From assembly GCA_003313425.1 (NCBI GenBank), contig NHZP01000025.1, forward strand, positions 744,001 through 808,000: a stretch of DNA of 64,000 bases, read 5' to 3'. This DNA comes from Pseudopyrenochaeta lycopersici. Taxonomy: Eukaryota; Ascomycota; Dothideomycetes; Pleosporales; Pseudopyrenochaetaceae. Shown one piece after another: positions 53,667 through 64,000 of the stretch (positions are counted from its first letter, which is position 1; the number at the start of each line of letters is the position of its first letter). The notes under the pieces were generated by a model. That model saw only the letters and a list, made by a program, of their open reading frames with translations. It was not told the DNA's origin and ran no database searches. Position numbers and translations under genes: made by a program.

Positions 53667-55292
53667 TCAATCTTTCTGCTCGGTCCTCTCTACATCCGCG
53701 TGCAGCTTATAGTCGGGGTTGACGTCCCGCGGGCCATCGAAGATTGGAGCAATTTCCTCTAGAGACGGACCCTTGGTTTCGGGGAACAGAAACCATACTC
53801 CAACAAATTCGACCATGATCCAGATTACGAAGACAATATATAGGCGCCATGAGATATCCTCTAGTCCAACTGGCACCGCGAAGGTTGACAAGATCATGAA
53901 GCAGAACTGCACAAAGTAGAAGAAGGCTAATCCACGAGTGCGTAGGCTGAAAGGCAGGATCTCAGGAATATACAGACCCAAATTGCCATTAAATCCCAGG
54001 TTGTAAGCAGGGGAGAAGAGGTAGAGGAACACGACAACAGAATAACCAGCGGCTTTGTTCTTGTTGTTTTTCGCGAATTCAGCGCTTCCAACGGTTATAG
54101 AAATGACTATGACCCACATGGCCACAAGTGAAGCTAGAAATAGCGTTCGACGACCGAGTTTGGCTGGTAACGTGGCAAAGTAGAGGGCTGAGAACCAAGA
54201 GAGCATTTGGGAAGTTGCATTGATAAGTGTCTGTTGCAGATCGGTCTTTAACCCAACAGAAGCCAGAATGGGTGCCAAGTAATAGGAGACGAAGGCATTG
54301 CCGGACATCTGCGAACAGATGGCCGCCCAGACCATGATCATAAGTCGCTTTCGGTTCCCTTGAGTCTTCAACAGCTGTATGAGATTGGCGATTGCAGATG
54401 TCTGCTTTGTCTCCACCTCCATGCTCAATGCAGCCAAAATCTCCTGGTATTCGGCCACAACGAGAGGGTCTGTTTCATTACCCTCTCCGTGGTATTTGAC
54501 CAAAATGGCCCATGCTTCGTCGCGGCGACCTTTGCTTACAAGCCATCGAGGCGACTCGGGAACGAACCAGACAAAGAGAAGCTGGATGAGCGAGGGCAGA
54601 CCTTGTAGAGCCGACGGGATCCTCCAAGAAGCTTCACCGTTGATGCGAAAGGTGCCGAACGTAGACCACGCTGCACAGATGGAACCGACAGAATAGAAGG
54701 TTAAAAACAAGGCGGTTGCGGTACTTCGCTGTTCTGGATGGGCAACCTCGGTAATGAATGGCGCCCCAACGCCAGCGACGATAACGCTACCAGATCCGAT
54801 AATCAGGCGAGCGATAACAAACATGGCAATGTTGATGGCACCTCCTTGGATAGCAGCACCTACACAGGTGATGGCAGCGCCTACAGCTAGTCCCCAGCGT
54901 CGGCCAAACCGGTCAGCAACGGGAGAGATCAGGAAGACTCCAAGGATGCCACCAAGTGGATACGCTGCGTTGAAGATACCCAATGTAGCACCTGTGGGCT
55001 TGCCAAAGTAGTTTCGCCAATGCGTGACAGACTGCAAACCATTCATCATGGATCCATCAAACCTGCGGTGCCTTATCAGTACTTTGTCTATGGATTAGCT
55101 GTGGAAGCTGGCTGCTACTTGCCCTTGAGCGAAGATTGAGAGGAGTGGAATTAGGAGCGACAAATTCAACGTCCTTAGATTCTTCTGGGTCCACCAACGG
55201 CGCACATCAACGCGACCCTCAGGTAAGCCATTGGTGTGCTCGAGTGGTCCCGTCACTTCTGCTAGGATCTTAGGCTTTGTATCTGACATCAT
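53667..55292 (-). CDS. MFS sugar transporter
   Basis: Predicted 521-residue plasma-membrane sugar permease of the major facilitator superfamily, hexose/lactose-permease type. A 60-bp intron (55063-55122) uses a GC donor (AGG|GCAAGT) and joins IFAQG to FDGSMMNGLQSV; with a GT donor four bases on the joint does not fit. Signatures: G-x-DGSMMNGLQ at the end of helix 1, DRFGRRWGL, PESPRWLVSKGRRDEAW, SQMSGNAFVSYYL and the last FLFPETKGPSLEEIAPIF. Twelve helices are apparent. Its start lies 313 bp from a divergent Zn2Cys6 gene, and two GH78 genes follow, so its cargo may be rhamnose or rhamnosides (inference). Confidence 0.92.
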
Positions 55293-55605
55293 GATGTTAA
55301 CGAGGAGCAGGGCGAAGAAGACTGAAGTCGATGAACTGGTGACTCTGAAACTGCAATAGCAATACCCTCGAATTTATAGACACATCTACTGAAATCGGGC
55401 CTGACCCTCAGCAAGTTAGGCCATGCCATGTGCGGAGAAGGAGCGAGTGGAGATGGTTTGGACGGAGAGTGCCGTGGTTGGCTAGCGGTCGTCGGAGTTG
55501 ACCTGTGCCGAAAAAGTTGGGGGTGCAACAACACGCCCAAAAACCCCGCCCTTCTCCACAAACTCCGGCAGCTTTTCGATTCTCTCACACAGACATAGGA
55601 CCAAC
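55293..55605. promoter_or_regulatory. Divergent promoter of transporter and regulator
   Basis: 313 bp between the two start codons (55292 and 55606), the only space for both promoters. It includes CGGCAGC and TCGGAG phrases that could hold half-sites for a Zn2Cys6 factor (CGG/TCGG cores), but no paired site stands out. Confidence 0.5.
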
Positions 55606-57662
55606 ATGTCCGACGCGAACAATCCTAGCTGCGAGCGCTGCAAAAGGCGCAAGTCTCGGTGCGATCGGCAGAACCCGGCCTGCTCGCGGTGCATCAAAGC
55701 CCGAGCGGTATGCAACTACAGTGTCCGGAAGAAGCCTGGCTTTCCAGCGGGCCACCGTCAGGACCTCGAAGACAAGATTGGTATGAGGTTCGCGCAATAA
55801 GTGCGACATCTAGCTGACTTTATGCAGAGAAGATGGAGGCTACACTGCGCAACCTCGGCGCCGCCAGTCCTGCGTCGCTCCCTGAGCCACGCGACACCAC
55901 CTGGCCTGTTGTATCGCCATCAACGGTGCATGACCTCAAAGCTGAAGGAATTGGCGGCTACAGTCTGGGCATGCCCCCACGTCCATTTTCAGCTCCTCTT
56001 GGGCTAGTCAATGATCATCTTACGGCCACTGTTGAAAGAACACGACGCGTGTCCGAAAAACAGCCTCCGCTAGACCTACTTATCTCCCTCAGTTCCCTCT
56101 TCTTCCATCATGTACATCCATGGTTCCCTTTTCTCGACCCCCGCCGTGTTATGAGCGACTTAGGCTGTGCCGAGGAAGGCTCCGCCCTCTATCATGGCCT
56201 CTTCGGCGTCTCTCTACCGTTTTCTTACGATTCCCGCTTGGACAATCTATCTAACGACTCATTTTGGAAGTTCTCAAAGCGCCGCATATTGATCGAGGTG
56301 CTGGAGGAGCCATCATACAATTCCCTCGAGGCGTTGACCGTCTTAGTACTTGATCTCTCGGGCATGACCAATGGCGCCCAAGTTTGGGGTGCTCTTACGG
56401 TGGCAACCAGACTTGCTGTACAACTAACAACGGTAGGCTCTCGCAATCTCAGGACGTCTGCGGAACACATTTCCGGTGCGGAAGTCGATGATCAAGATCA
56501 GCTGTGCAAACATCGATTGTTTTGGGCTATATACGCTCTCGACTGCTACGTCTCCATTACAACGTGCTATCGCACTGAGTTACTTGACCGCCATATCGGA
56601 TATTTCATGCCGAGGCGCACTCTTGCATGGCAGAAGCCCTCCCCTCACTCGCACTGGGAATTTGACGAACACCGGACAATACAAGAGCACATAACATTGA
56701 CGTCAATTGATCCCCAATACGTGTTCAATTACCATTTACAAGTTCTAGATCTCTCCCGGCAAGTCCACCGGGTCTATGTTGACTTCATCTCGTTGAGTGA
56801 AACTGATGCGGTTGATATTTGGCTTGACAACGTTTTGTCGTGTTCCGCTCAGTTGTTCAAGTGGTCGGCGGAATTGCCTCAGATACTGCAGCTGGAAGCA
56901 CTTTTGAACATATCGGGAATTGTGCCCCGTTGTCTGCCAATGCTACTGACATTACATGCGTACTGGTGTGCTCTTGTAGTCCACCTGCACAGCCTGGTCA
57001 CCTTCTCAACCCGACCCGAAAACACACAACTAGGCGAGGTCCAAACCCAAGCGCATGAGCATTGTATGCGGGCTGTGGAGTGTCTCGCAGATATCGTTCG
57101 TCGTCATATCCAAGACAGAACACTGAACCAATTAGGGTGGCCGTTCGCCTGGTGCATTTGGGTAGCATTACGATATCTCCTCATCCGCCAATATCAGTCC
57201 GTGATACAGGTTCCACAGAGCTGGAGCCTGTTGTTAGGATGTTTACAGAGTGCCGGAAAGCATTGGCAAATTGCTACGAAATACTGGCGTATGCTCGATC
57301 GTGCCATGACGGAGCTACAGCAAAGCGTGGTCGAACCCTTGCACAGTGCACCAACATTTCTGCCATCTATTATCGACATTCGTGTCTCAACGGCTGACTT
57401 GGAGGATCGCTTCAGGGTTGACCCCGTCCTGCACCATCGAGAGGCGGTAGACGAGCGATCGTCTTCTGCTGATGCTACCTCTTCCAGCTACCAGCAACCA
57501 GTTCGTCCCGTAGCCATCAATATGATGCCAGCGGAAGAACATATGTATTCCACAACCATGTTCCAGGATTCAGAAAACTGGTATAACACGCCACTATACG
57601 CAACTTCGGCCTACCAACAGTTAACACAGCCCGCATTTGACAGCACAACGGGATTTATTTGA
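55606..57662 (+). CDS. Zn2Cys6 transcription factor of the rhamnoside cluster
   Basis: Predicted 669-residue nuclear regulator. Zn2Cys6 cluster at residues 9-36, CERCKRRKSRCDRQ and NPACSRCIKARAVC, with the standard spacing. A 47-bp intron (55781-55827) joins LEDKI to EKMEATLRN, a short coiled coil that may form the dimer. The fungal-specific middle homology domain begins near residue 140 (FFHHVHPWFPFLDPRRV) and runs to ~450. The gene is divergent from the transporter and ends 52 bp from the stop of the cytoplasmic GH78, so it is inside the set it may control. Pathway-specific control is an inference from position; the inducer is unknown. Confidence 0.9.
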
Positions 57663-57714
57663 GCTATTTGTATATAATTGTTGGTCTATTCAACTACATG
57701 TTCAGGACTTTTGT

Positions 57715-60243
57715 TTATAGGTTTGGGTACATGCTTGGTGTATCAGGAACATCTTTTCTTTTAATAACAAATGTAAAATCTTGACCACTGTCTATGATCC
57801 GTACGGGTTGTGAGGGAAGGATTACACGTATTGGAATGATTGCCGTTTTATTTACCTTGACTGATAGCGAAACTCTGATATCATGCTCGGTCGTAGAAGC
57901 CCAGGAGACGTGTATATAGCCTTGTACACAACCGCCTTTCATTGGCAATGGTACTGTCACCTCAAGATCGTGAAATAATGCGATTTTGGGTTCAATGCTG
58001 ATCGCAGTCCACCCTGGATTCGCCGGCCGGACTCCAGCCACTTCCGCCAAATACTCATATATCGGCGCACTTCCCCAAGCATGGCAGTCTGAGCGATGTG
58101 AGACATCGTCTTCTTCCCAAGTTGTTAGGCCCAAGGCAAGTTGCTTCCGCCAAGGATCCCAGAAACGATGGAAGTGCACGTTGTACACTTCGCTACCAGC
58201 GACAGCCAGGGCACGTAGCATATAGAAGGATGTTGAGACCGACGTAGAAATGAAATTGTCTTTGGTCGTGTCTCTCAGGGAATCATGTAATATCTTCTCG
58301 GCGAGCTTTCCAGTCGCAGCGCCACACAAGACTGCCCATGCTTGGTTAAGCTGACTGTGATATCTACCGTATTGTTGGGAGCTGGCCAGACTGTCGGTGA
58401 AGTTGCTTCCATCGAAACAATGCTCCAAAATCGCTTTTGTCACACGATCTGCACGTCTGGAGTACTCCATAGCCAGACCAGATCGCTCAACGCTTCGCAA
58501 CAATGAAGCAGCATTCCTCAATGTATACGCATAGAGACTGTTGGTATACGTGGAGATGCCGGTCTGAACAACGCATGGAGGAATCCCATACGGCCGCCAT
58601 TCTTCCGTCCAGTCGTGGAAATTCCAGATACCCGCCCGGTCTTCGGATGTTACGAGATGGAGTCTGGAATGTATGCGACCTTGAAAATAATTAAGTATAG
58701 CGTCTATGATCGGTAGAAACTGCATTATGAATTCCCGATCGCCGAAAAAGAGCCAATGATCGCAAACCATGGAGATCCAGTACAGCGAGAACTGCGGGAT
58801 AATCTGTATATTGTGTGATGGAGACCGACTCGCCGTCAAACCCAAGTGCGCCTGAAAAGAGTTTCGCAGTTGTATGATCGCTTGCCGTGCAAGGCGATCA
58901 TCGCCAGAGACATAGTAAGTGAAAAGAACAGAACTCCTAGTATCCATCGCATACTGTAACTGTTCATAAAAGGGACAATCCTCGTAACAATCATGCATGC
59001 AGTTCCTTAGGGTCTGTATGCTGGTTTCCCACAGTGGTTTCACAACCAGGTCAGAGCATGTCGTAACGGAAGCCACAACATCTAGTGGATAGTTCACCTG
59101 CTTGACGGCAAACTTTGTGAAAATAAGATCGGAGTCTCTCACATTGATCTGCAGTCGAACAAAACGGAAGGTCCGGAAATGGAAAGGGATTATGACTTCG
59201 TTCGTCTCTTCTGCCTCATGGTATTCGAGCAGATGAACATCTTCAGCGCCGCGCAGCTCGTAGATATCCTGCGGACCAAATAGTTCTTTGCTGTGATCCT
59301 GACGATGAGCCTTACATCGCAAGTAAGGTACAAGTATCGGGGCACTCTCGTAGCTCTCTGCATATGTCAAGGTAATCGTACTTCCACTTTTCTTTGGACG
59401 TTTAAAGTGTAGCTCTATGAAGGCTGTCATGTGGTGGGCAAGTTCGAGATCGACTTGATGCTCCGAACCTGCAGGTAATCGTAGTTCGGATTTGGAGGAA
59501 AACCCTGATGAGTGCAGTTGAGGGTGATCATTGTAGCTGCAGGGGTGAAGCAGTACCGTGGTCCATGCATTCGGCACTATACTGCTCCGGAGGTTGTGCA
59601 ATGCGCTGAATCCTGCATCTTGCATCCGTTGTGAGGGTATCATGCGCAATGATAAATTCCAAGGTGCGGATTGGCCAGTAGAGCACTGATACTCCAAGAG
59701 TTGAGCGGGAAACCACTGGAGAGGTTCACCTGGTAACACAGTCCTGCGTTCGTACACATGGAGAAAGTCATCCTCAGGCTCGTCGATGCGTAGCTCCACA
59801 AAAGGATCGATTGCAGCTTCCCAAGAAGTACTGCTCTGGATACAGGTGCTGAGAGGCTCTGTAGGATCCACCGTCTGGATTCGCAATCCACCCGTTGGTA
59901 GACGCGGAAAGCTCGTTGCATAATTGGTAGCGCGGAAGTATCTTAGTACATGTACTCCAACATGATTACGACCAACTTGTAGGAAAGGTGCAATGTCGAT
60001 CTCGTCGTAAAACCAGAGGTTTGCGTCACCTTTGACAGGGCCGAAGGCGACGAGTTGACGATTGATATAGAGCTTGTATCGTGTGTCCGCTGTAATATAG
60101 ATCCGTAGCGATCGTGGAAGCTTCTCCTTGGAGGAGACGAAAACCACCTTTCGAAAATGCACAAAACGACCAGCACAGTCAACATCGTTCTCGCTGAAGT
60201 GCGGGTGCCACATCCAGGTAACATCAACTTGTTGGCCAGCCAT
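57715..60243 (-). CDS. GH78 alpha-L-rhamnosidase-like, cytoplasmic
   Basis: 842 residues, one exon, no signal peptide (starts MAGQQVDVTWMWHP), so probably intracellular. N-terminal beta-sandwich domains (~30-390) include RIYITADTRYKLYINRQLVAFGPVKGD, the jelly-roll module often found before the catalytic barrel. The (alpha/alpha)6 barrel shows DCPFYEQLQYAMD (~422-434): Asp, Glu and Asp at offsets 0, 5 and 12, matching the spacing of Asp567, Glu572 and Asp579 in Bacillus RhaB. TTWEEDD supplies a candidate general-base Glu, and SDCHAWGSAPIYEYL is the conserved His motif. It would release L-rhamnose from imported glycosides. It is convergent with the regulator and divergent from the secreted GH78. 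Confidence 0.88.
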   Translation of the reverse strand: MAGQQVDVTWMWHPHFSENDVDCAGRFVHFRKVVFVSSKEKLPRSLRIYITADTRYKLYINRQLVAFGPVKGDANLWFYDEIDIAPFLQVGRNHVGVHVLRYFRATNYATSFPRLPTGGLRIQTVDPTEPLSTCIQSSTSWEAAIDPFVELRIDEPEDDFLHVYERRTVLPGEPLQWFPAQLLEYQCSTGQSAPWNLSLRMIPSQRMQDAGFSALHNLRSSIVPNAWTTVLLHPCSYNDHPQLHSSGFSSKSELRLPAGSEHQVDLELAHHMTAFIELHFKRPKKSGSTITLTYAESYESAPILVPYLRCKAHRQDHSKELFGPQDIYELRGAEDVHLLEYHEAEETNEVIIPFHFRTFRFVRLQINVRDSDLIFTKFAVKQVNYPLDVVASVTTCSDLVVKPLWETSIQTLRNCMHDCYEDCPFYEQLQYAMDTRSSVLFTYYVSGDDRLARQAIIQLRNSFQAHLGLTASRSPSHNIQIIPQFSLYWISMVCDHWLFFGDREFIMQFLPIIDAILNYFQGRIHSRLHLVTSEDRAGIWNFHDWTEEWRPYGIPPCVVQTGISTYTNSLYAYTLRNAASLLRSVERSGLAMEYSRRADRVTKAILEHCFDGSNFTDSLASSQQYGRYHSQLNQAWAVLCGAATGKLAEKILHDSLRDTTKDNFISTSVSTSFYMLRALAVAGSEVYNVHFHRFWDPWRKQLALGLTTWEEDDVSHRSDCHAWGSAPIYEYLAEVAGVRPANPGWTAISIEPKIALFHDLEVTVPLPMKGGCVQGYIHVSWASTTEHDIRVSLSVKVNKTAIIPIRVILPSQPVRIIDSGQDFTFVIKRKDVPDTPSMYPNL

Positions 60244-60841
60244 AATTGCGATTCAAGTGTCGCAGTTTGCATCATAGGAAGACCGTTGAGTCTGGAGATA
60301 TTTTATACCATCAGATACGTTCGACGGAATCCCGCAAAAGTACCTTGCCAGCAGACCCACACCCAGCGGACGTACATCCTCCGACACTGCCCGAGTGATG
60401 ATCCTGATTAACCATGCCACAGTCCTGGTACTCAAAATGCCTGCCTGCTCATAGAAACATGACTCGAGAGAATTTGCAATGGGATTATCCACAGAGAGTC
60501 GAGCATAAGCATCGATCCTCGACACAGATACACGTCCGAGATGACGGGTGGTCAAAGTTTAATGGTTGGACGGGGGATTGGTTGCTAGGCCTTCAGGCCC
60601 GTACTTGTAAGCGGGGCATCCCTTGTCCGATTGGCCGGCATGATGCCGTCTGATGCGACCGTATCTCGTACCTTCCACTACACGATACATGACGCTTAGC
60701 ACCACAACAAGCGCGTCGTTGTGGCTCTTACGCATCAATCCTGTCTATGCTCTGTCCGAAGATGGTATATCATGGAGTTCCCGAACCACCATGGATAAAA
60801 GAGCATCAACACACTTTGCAACGCAAGCCTCAGCACACTTG
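60244..60841. promoter_or_regulatory. Divergent promoter of the two GH78 genes
   Basis: 598 bp between the two GH78 starts. An open stretch in frame with the secreted enzyme extends to 60653, but signal-peptide logic places its start at 60842. No specific operator is obvious. Confidence 0.5.
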
Positions 60842-63379
60842 ATGATGCGAATCTTTACACTCACGTTCGTGCTGACATCCGCTTGTGCGAATGCTTTGTA
60901 CGCTGATGCTGTTCGTGCTCAACACCTACAGTCACACAATATCAAGCGAGCCGACCATCTTCAACAAACCCCGACCGACACTGTGCGTGGCTTCAATGGC
61001 ACCATAACTTTGAATGGGAACTCGTCTACTGGCGTAGTTATCCTGGATTATGGGGCTAATGTTGAGGGGTTTCCCACGTTTCAAGTAGTTTCCGCTACTG
61101 GAGACACATCAAGGCTGGTGATCACTTACAGTGAGACTAAAGCCGTACTTGAAAACTTACCTACAGTAAGAATATGCCATTTTATCCACATTCGATAATG
61201 ACTAACCTAGAGGCAGAGTGATGGTCCGCTTGGATTAGCTGCGGCTATGGACAGTTATCGTGTGAACCTGTACAACGTGAGCGGGCCTTCTACGTACTCA
61301 AACAGGTTGATACAAGGTGCCTTCCGCTATCAAAAATTGAATCTTTCGACAACCGGCGAATTGGTTTTAGCTGAAGTGGGCGTGAAGCCAACAACTTCAA
61401 CAATTGCTATTTCCTCCTTGCCTGGTTCCTTCGAATGTTCCAACGAAGACATCAACCGCATCTGGAACACCGGCGCAAGAACGATTCAATTGAATGAGAT
61501 TCCAGCGAATTCTATACCGCCATTTTGGCAGGTATCGTCTGAGGGAGCCCTTGTGCAGAGTCAAGTACCCCAGGTACTTCCGATGGCAGCGGAATTGACG
61601 CAGTACGAGATATCCTTCGAAGTTAAGCCTATTGCCAATGGCTTTTCCTTCTCAGTCCTCGCCGATACGCTTAACAACGGTGTATACATATTCTGCAACA
61701 TTGCAAACGGATCCATCAGTGCCAACGCCGGATCCTCAGAAGCGACTTCGAATGTCCTGGCACTCGCCAATCTGCCTCGTAACATCACCATCGGAAGCTG
61801 GACGACTGTTGAGGCGTCAATAAACACTTCGGAGATTGCTGTTAGTCTGAACGGGATTAAGGTACTACAATTCTCTCAGACTTCGTTCTTCTATGGCTCG
61901 TTTGGGCTGGGTGCTGCACTCGGTCATTCCGCCCTGTACCGCAACTTGGCTGCAACTACAGGCAAGGATATCAAGGTGTACTCATCAACCTTGACCGATG
62001 AATCCTTCCTCCAAGACTTCTTGATGGGTACCAACCCGATAAATGCTACAGTTGATGGTTCCAAGCGCGACCGCATAGCATACGCCGGAGATTTGGATAT
62101 TGCTGTGGGTTCCACTTTCGTCAGCACCAATGGCATTGAATACCTTCAAGGTACCATCGACCTACTCGGTTCCTTCCAACTGACACCCGGATTCTTTGAT
62201 CCTACAGCCAAGATTCAGCAAAAACCATCTTCATCTCCCATTGATGGCAATATCACAGGCCTGATTGGTTACTCGTTCAACTTTGTTACTGCCGTTGCCG
62301 GCTTCTATCAGCGGACGGGAGATGCGGCTTTTGCAGAGAAATGGGCGCCAAAAGTGCTGCGCATGCTCGATTGGGCTGACTCTCAAGTTCTGCCTAGCAG
62401 TGGGCTTTTTAACATTTCGAACCCAGCCTTTGGGGGTGATTGGAACTATTACGACCCTGCCCAAAGTGGTGTTGTGGGGAAATTCAACATGATCTATGCG
62501 TATTCGCTACAGGCTAGCATGACGTTACTGGCCGACGCAGGTATACCCACAACGCTATACGTGTCTCGCTTAAACGCGCTCCGGTCTGCCATCAATACCC
62601 ACCTGTGGAATGACACTCTTGGAGCCTACTATATCTCGGAAGCTATCGATAATGCCTTTGGACAAGACACCAATGCTCTAGCTATCCTTGCTGGTGTTAC
62701 CCACGCAAATCACACTACCTCGCAAGTGTTGGACTCCCTGAAGCAGCTGTCTACGCCCTATGGTCCGTTAGCATTTTCGAATGAAGCCCTCGCATCGGGT
62801 TATCGAAACCTCGTTAGTCCCTATGCATCCGGGTACCATCTACGCGCTGCTCTATATGCAGGAGATGAAGAGAGCGCCATAGAATTGCTAGAGACCTTAT
62901 GGAAGCAGATGGCAGATCCTTTGAATTCCAACTATACCGGTTGTTTTTGGGAAACTCTGGGTGCAGATGGTACGCCAGGCCTTGGTCCCCAAACGAGTTT
63001 ATGCCATGCGTGGGGCGCTGGACCAACGGGTGAGCTCAGCGACTATGTTCTAGGAGTCACAGCTATCAAACCCGGGTTTCGCGAATGGCAAGTTTCACCG
63101 AGAACGTTGGGTCTGACTTGGGCTCGAGGCAAGATCCCAGTCCCCAATGGTGAGATGATTGTAGCATGGAATGCCTCGGACAATGCTGTCGTGCACCTGG
63201 AAGTCAGCAGTCCTGTTAACACTTCTGGGATTGTGAGACTACCTGATCAGAGTGTGGGCTGTGATAAAGGTACCTGGGTTTGGGAACGGAATGGCAAGAT
63301 AGTCAACGGCAGTACTAACAGCTTTGCTGTCACTGGTGGAGATAAGTTGACGCTAACGCGCACGGCTGCATGTCACTAG
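60842..63379 (+). CDS. Secreted GH78 alpha-L-rhamnosidase
   Basis: About 830 residues from MMRIFTLTFVLTSACANA, a clear signal peptide, so it is exported. A 45-bp intron (61166-61210) joins ENLPT to RQSDGPLGLAAAMDSY. Domains: N-terminal beta-sandwich pieces including SLPGSFECSNEDINRIWNTG (~180), a concanavalin-like insert (~230-350, LTQYEISFEVKPIANGFSF) and the (alpha/alpha)6 barrel with DGSKRDRIAYAGD (~390-402), where Asp occurs at offsets 0, 5 and 12; the general acid is Asp instead of the Glu seen in bacterial RhaB, as far as I know usual in this fungal subgroup. CFWETL and LCHAWGAGPTGEL are the base and His motifs. Many NxS/T sites fit secretion. It would trim terminal L-rhamnose from plant glycosides. 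Confidence 0.9.
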
Positions 63380-64000
63380 ATAGTGCTCGGGTTTGTGTAG
63401 AGATATGGAGGTAAAGATGATCCCACACCATATTACAGCCCTCATAATCTGTAATAGTCGAGCTTTGGGTGTTCAATACGTCGGACGGCTAGGATACGTA
63501 AGCGGTTGTGTCGTTCGTTACTGGAAGCCAGTGTGCGCCGCGTTAATAGCTCGGGGTGCGCTGAAGCGATGGAAATCGTGAAAGACCTAGGCCCTCATTT
63601 GCGTTAGCATAGGGCAATCGATTGGTGATCTAGAGATTTGAACTAGGAAAAGGTTACTTCAATTATGGCATGTTTACATGCACTTGCTGTGCGGCGGATA
63701 GTGCCACGTCTGTCATTATGAAAATCTTTGGGTGATAGAAGCGGGCTCCTTACTACTGTCTCCCTTTTCTAGTTCGCATTGGCGACGATTGGGAATTCCA
63801 ACTGAAGTATGATAGCCATAGATTGTGGTAGAATTAAATTCGGCTTGAAGATTGATTCCTTAGCACCACTAGATGATCTCAGCGAGGCAAGACCCAAATA
63901 AAAATAATGAAAGGTGTTCTTTATTCGATGAAATCAATTCACAGAACTTAATAGGCTTGTTATGCCATCATCAAGAAGCTGGTTCACAACCAGTTCTCCT
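63380..64000. other. 3' flank, no gene seen
   Basis: No coding region, transposon end or RNA gene recognised between the end of the secreted GH78 and the window edge. Confidence 0.45.

Noticed and set aside
60653..60841. Upstream ATG start for the secreted GH78
   Set aside because: It would put 63 extra residues before a textbook signal peptide; the start at 60842 is preferred.

Overview
The window comes from a filamentous ascomycete (Pezizomycotina). Genes carry short 45-100 bp introns. The families present (Zn2Cys6 regulators, RTA1 proteins, PTH11-like membrane proteins, GH78 rhamnosidases, a DUF6604 protein) are typical of these fungi. Several old transposons carry the W-to-stop and Q-to-stop pattern expected from repeat-induced point mutation (RIP). 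A plant-associated Dothideomycete such as a member of the Pleosporales is my guess, from the transposon mixture and rhamnoside genes only.

Layout. 0-1.4 kb: decayed LINE ORF1-like remnant. 1.4-10.1 kb: Zn2Cys6 regulator, a decayed hAT element with a Tc1/mariner element nested in it, then two head-to-head RTA1-family membrane protein genes. 10.2-18.6 kb: dense pogo/Fot1-like and mariner transposons, one with an intact transposase. 18.6-27.3 kb: unknown ORF, a solo LTR, and a DUF6604 gene split by a young, apparently intact hAT element with a perfect 8-bp target duplication. 27.5-34.5 kb: a second pogo-like family (four copies, one intact), one copy interrupted by a SINE-like insertion. 34.5-38.4 kb: LTR fragment, a PTH11-like 7TM gene, RIP-damaged transposon debris and a tiny hairpin MITE. 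38.4-47.1 kb: nested pogo, piggyBac, MULE and mariner elements. 48.3-52.5 kb: a CYP505-like P450 pseudogene split by another hAT element.

53.7-63.4 kb is a compact non-repetitive cluster: sugar transporter (-), Zn2Cys6 regulator (+), cytoplasmic GH78 (-) and secreted GH78 (+). Two divergent promoters and one tail-to-tail junction link them. The simplest reading is a rhamnoside-use module. The secreted enzyme trims rhamnose from plant glycosides, the transporter imports sugar or small rhamnosides, the cytoplasmic enzyme finishes hydrolysis, and the regulator controls the set.

Most of the remaining sequence is nested DNA transposons. Target duplications, empty sites and frame restoration allow insertion boundaries to be set to the base in many cases. 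Intron positions and start codons are inferred by eye from splice consensus and frame.
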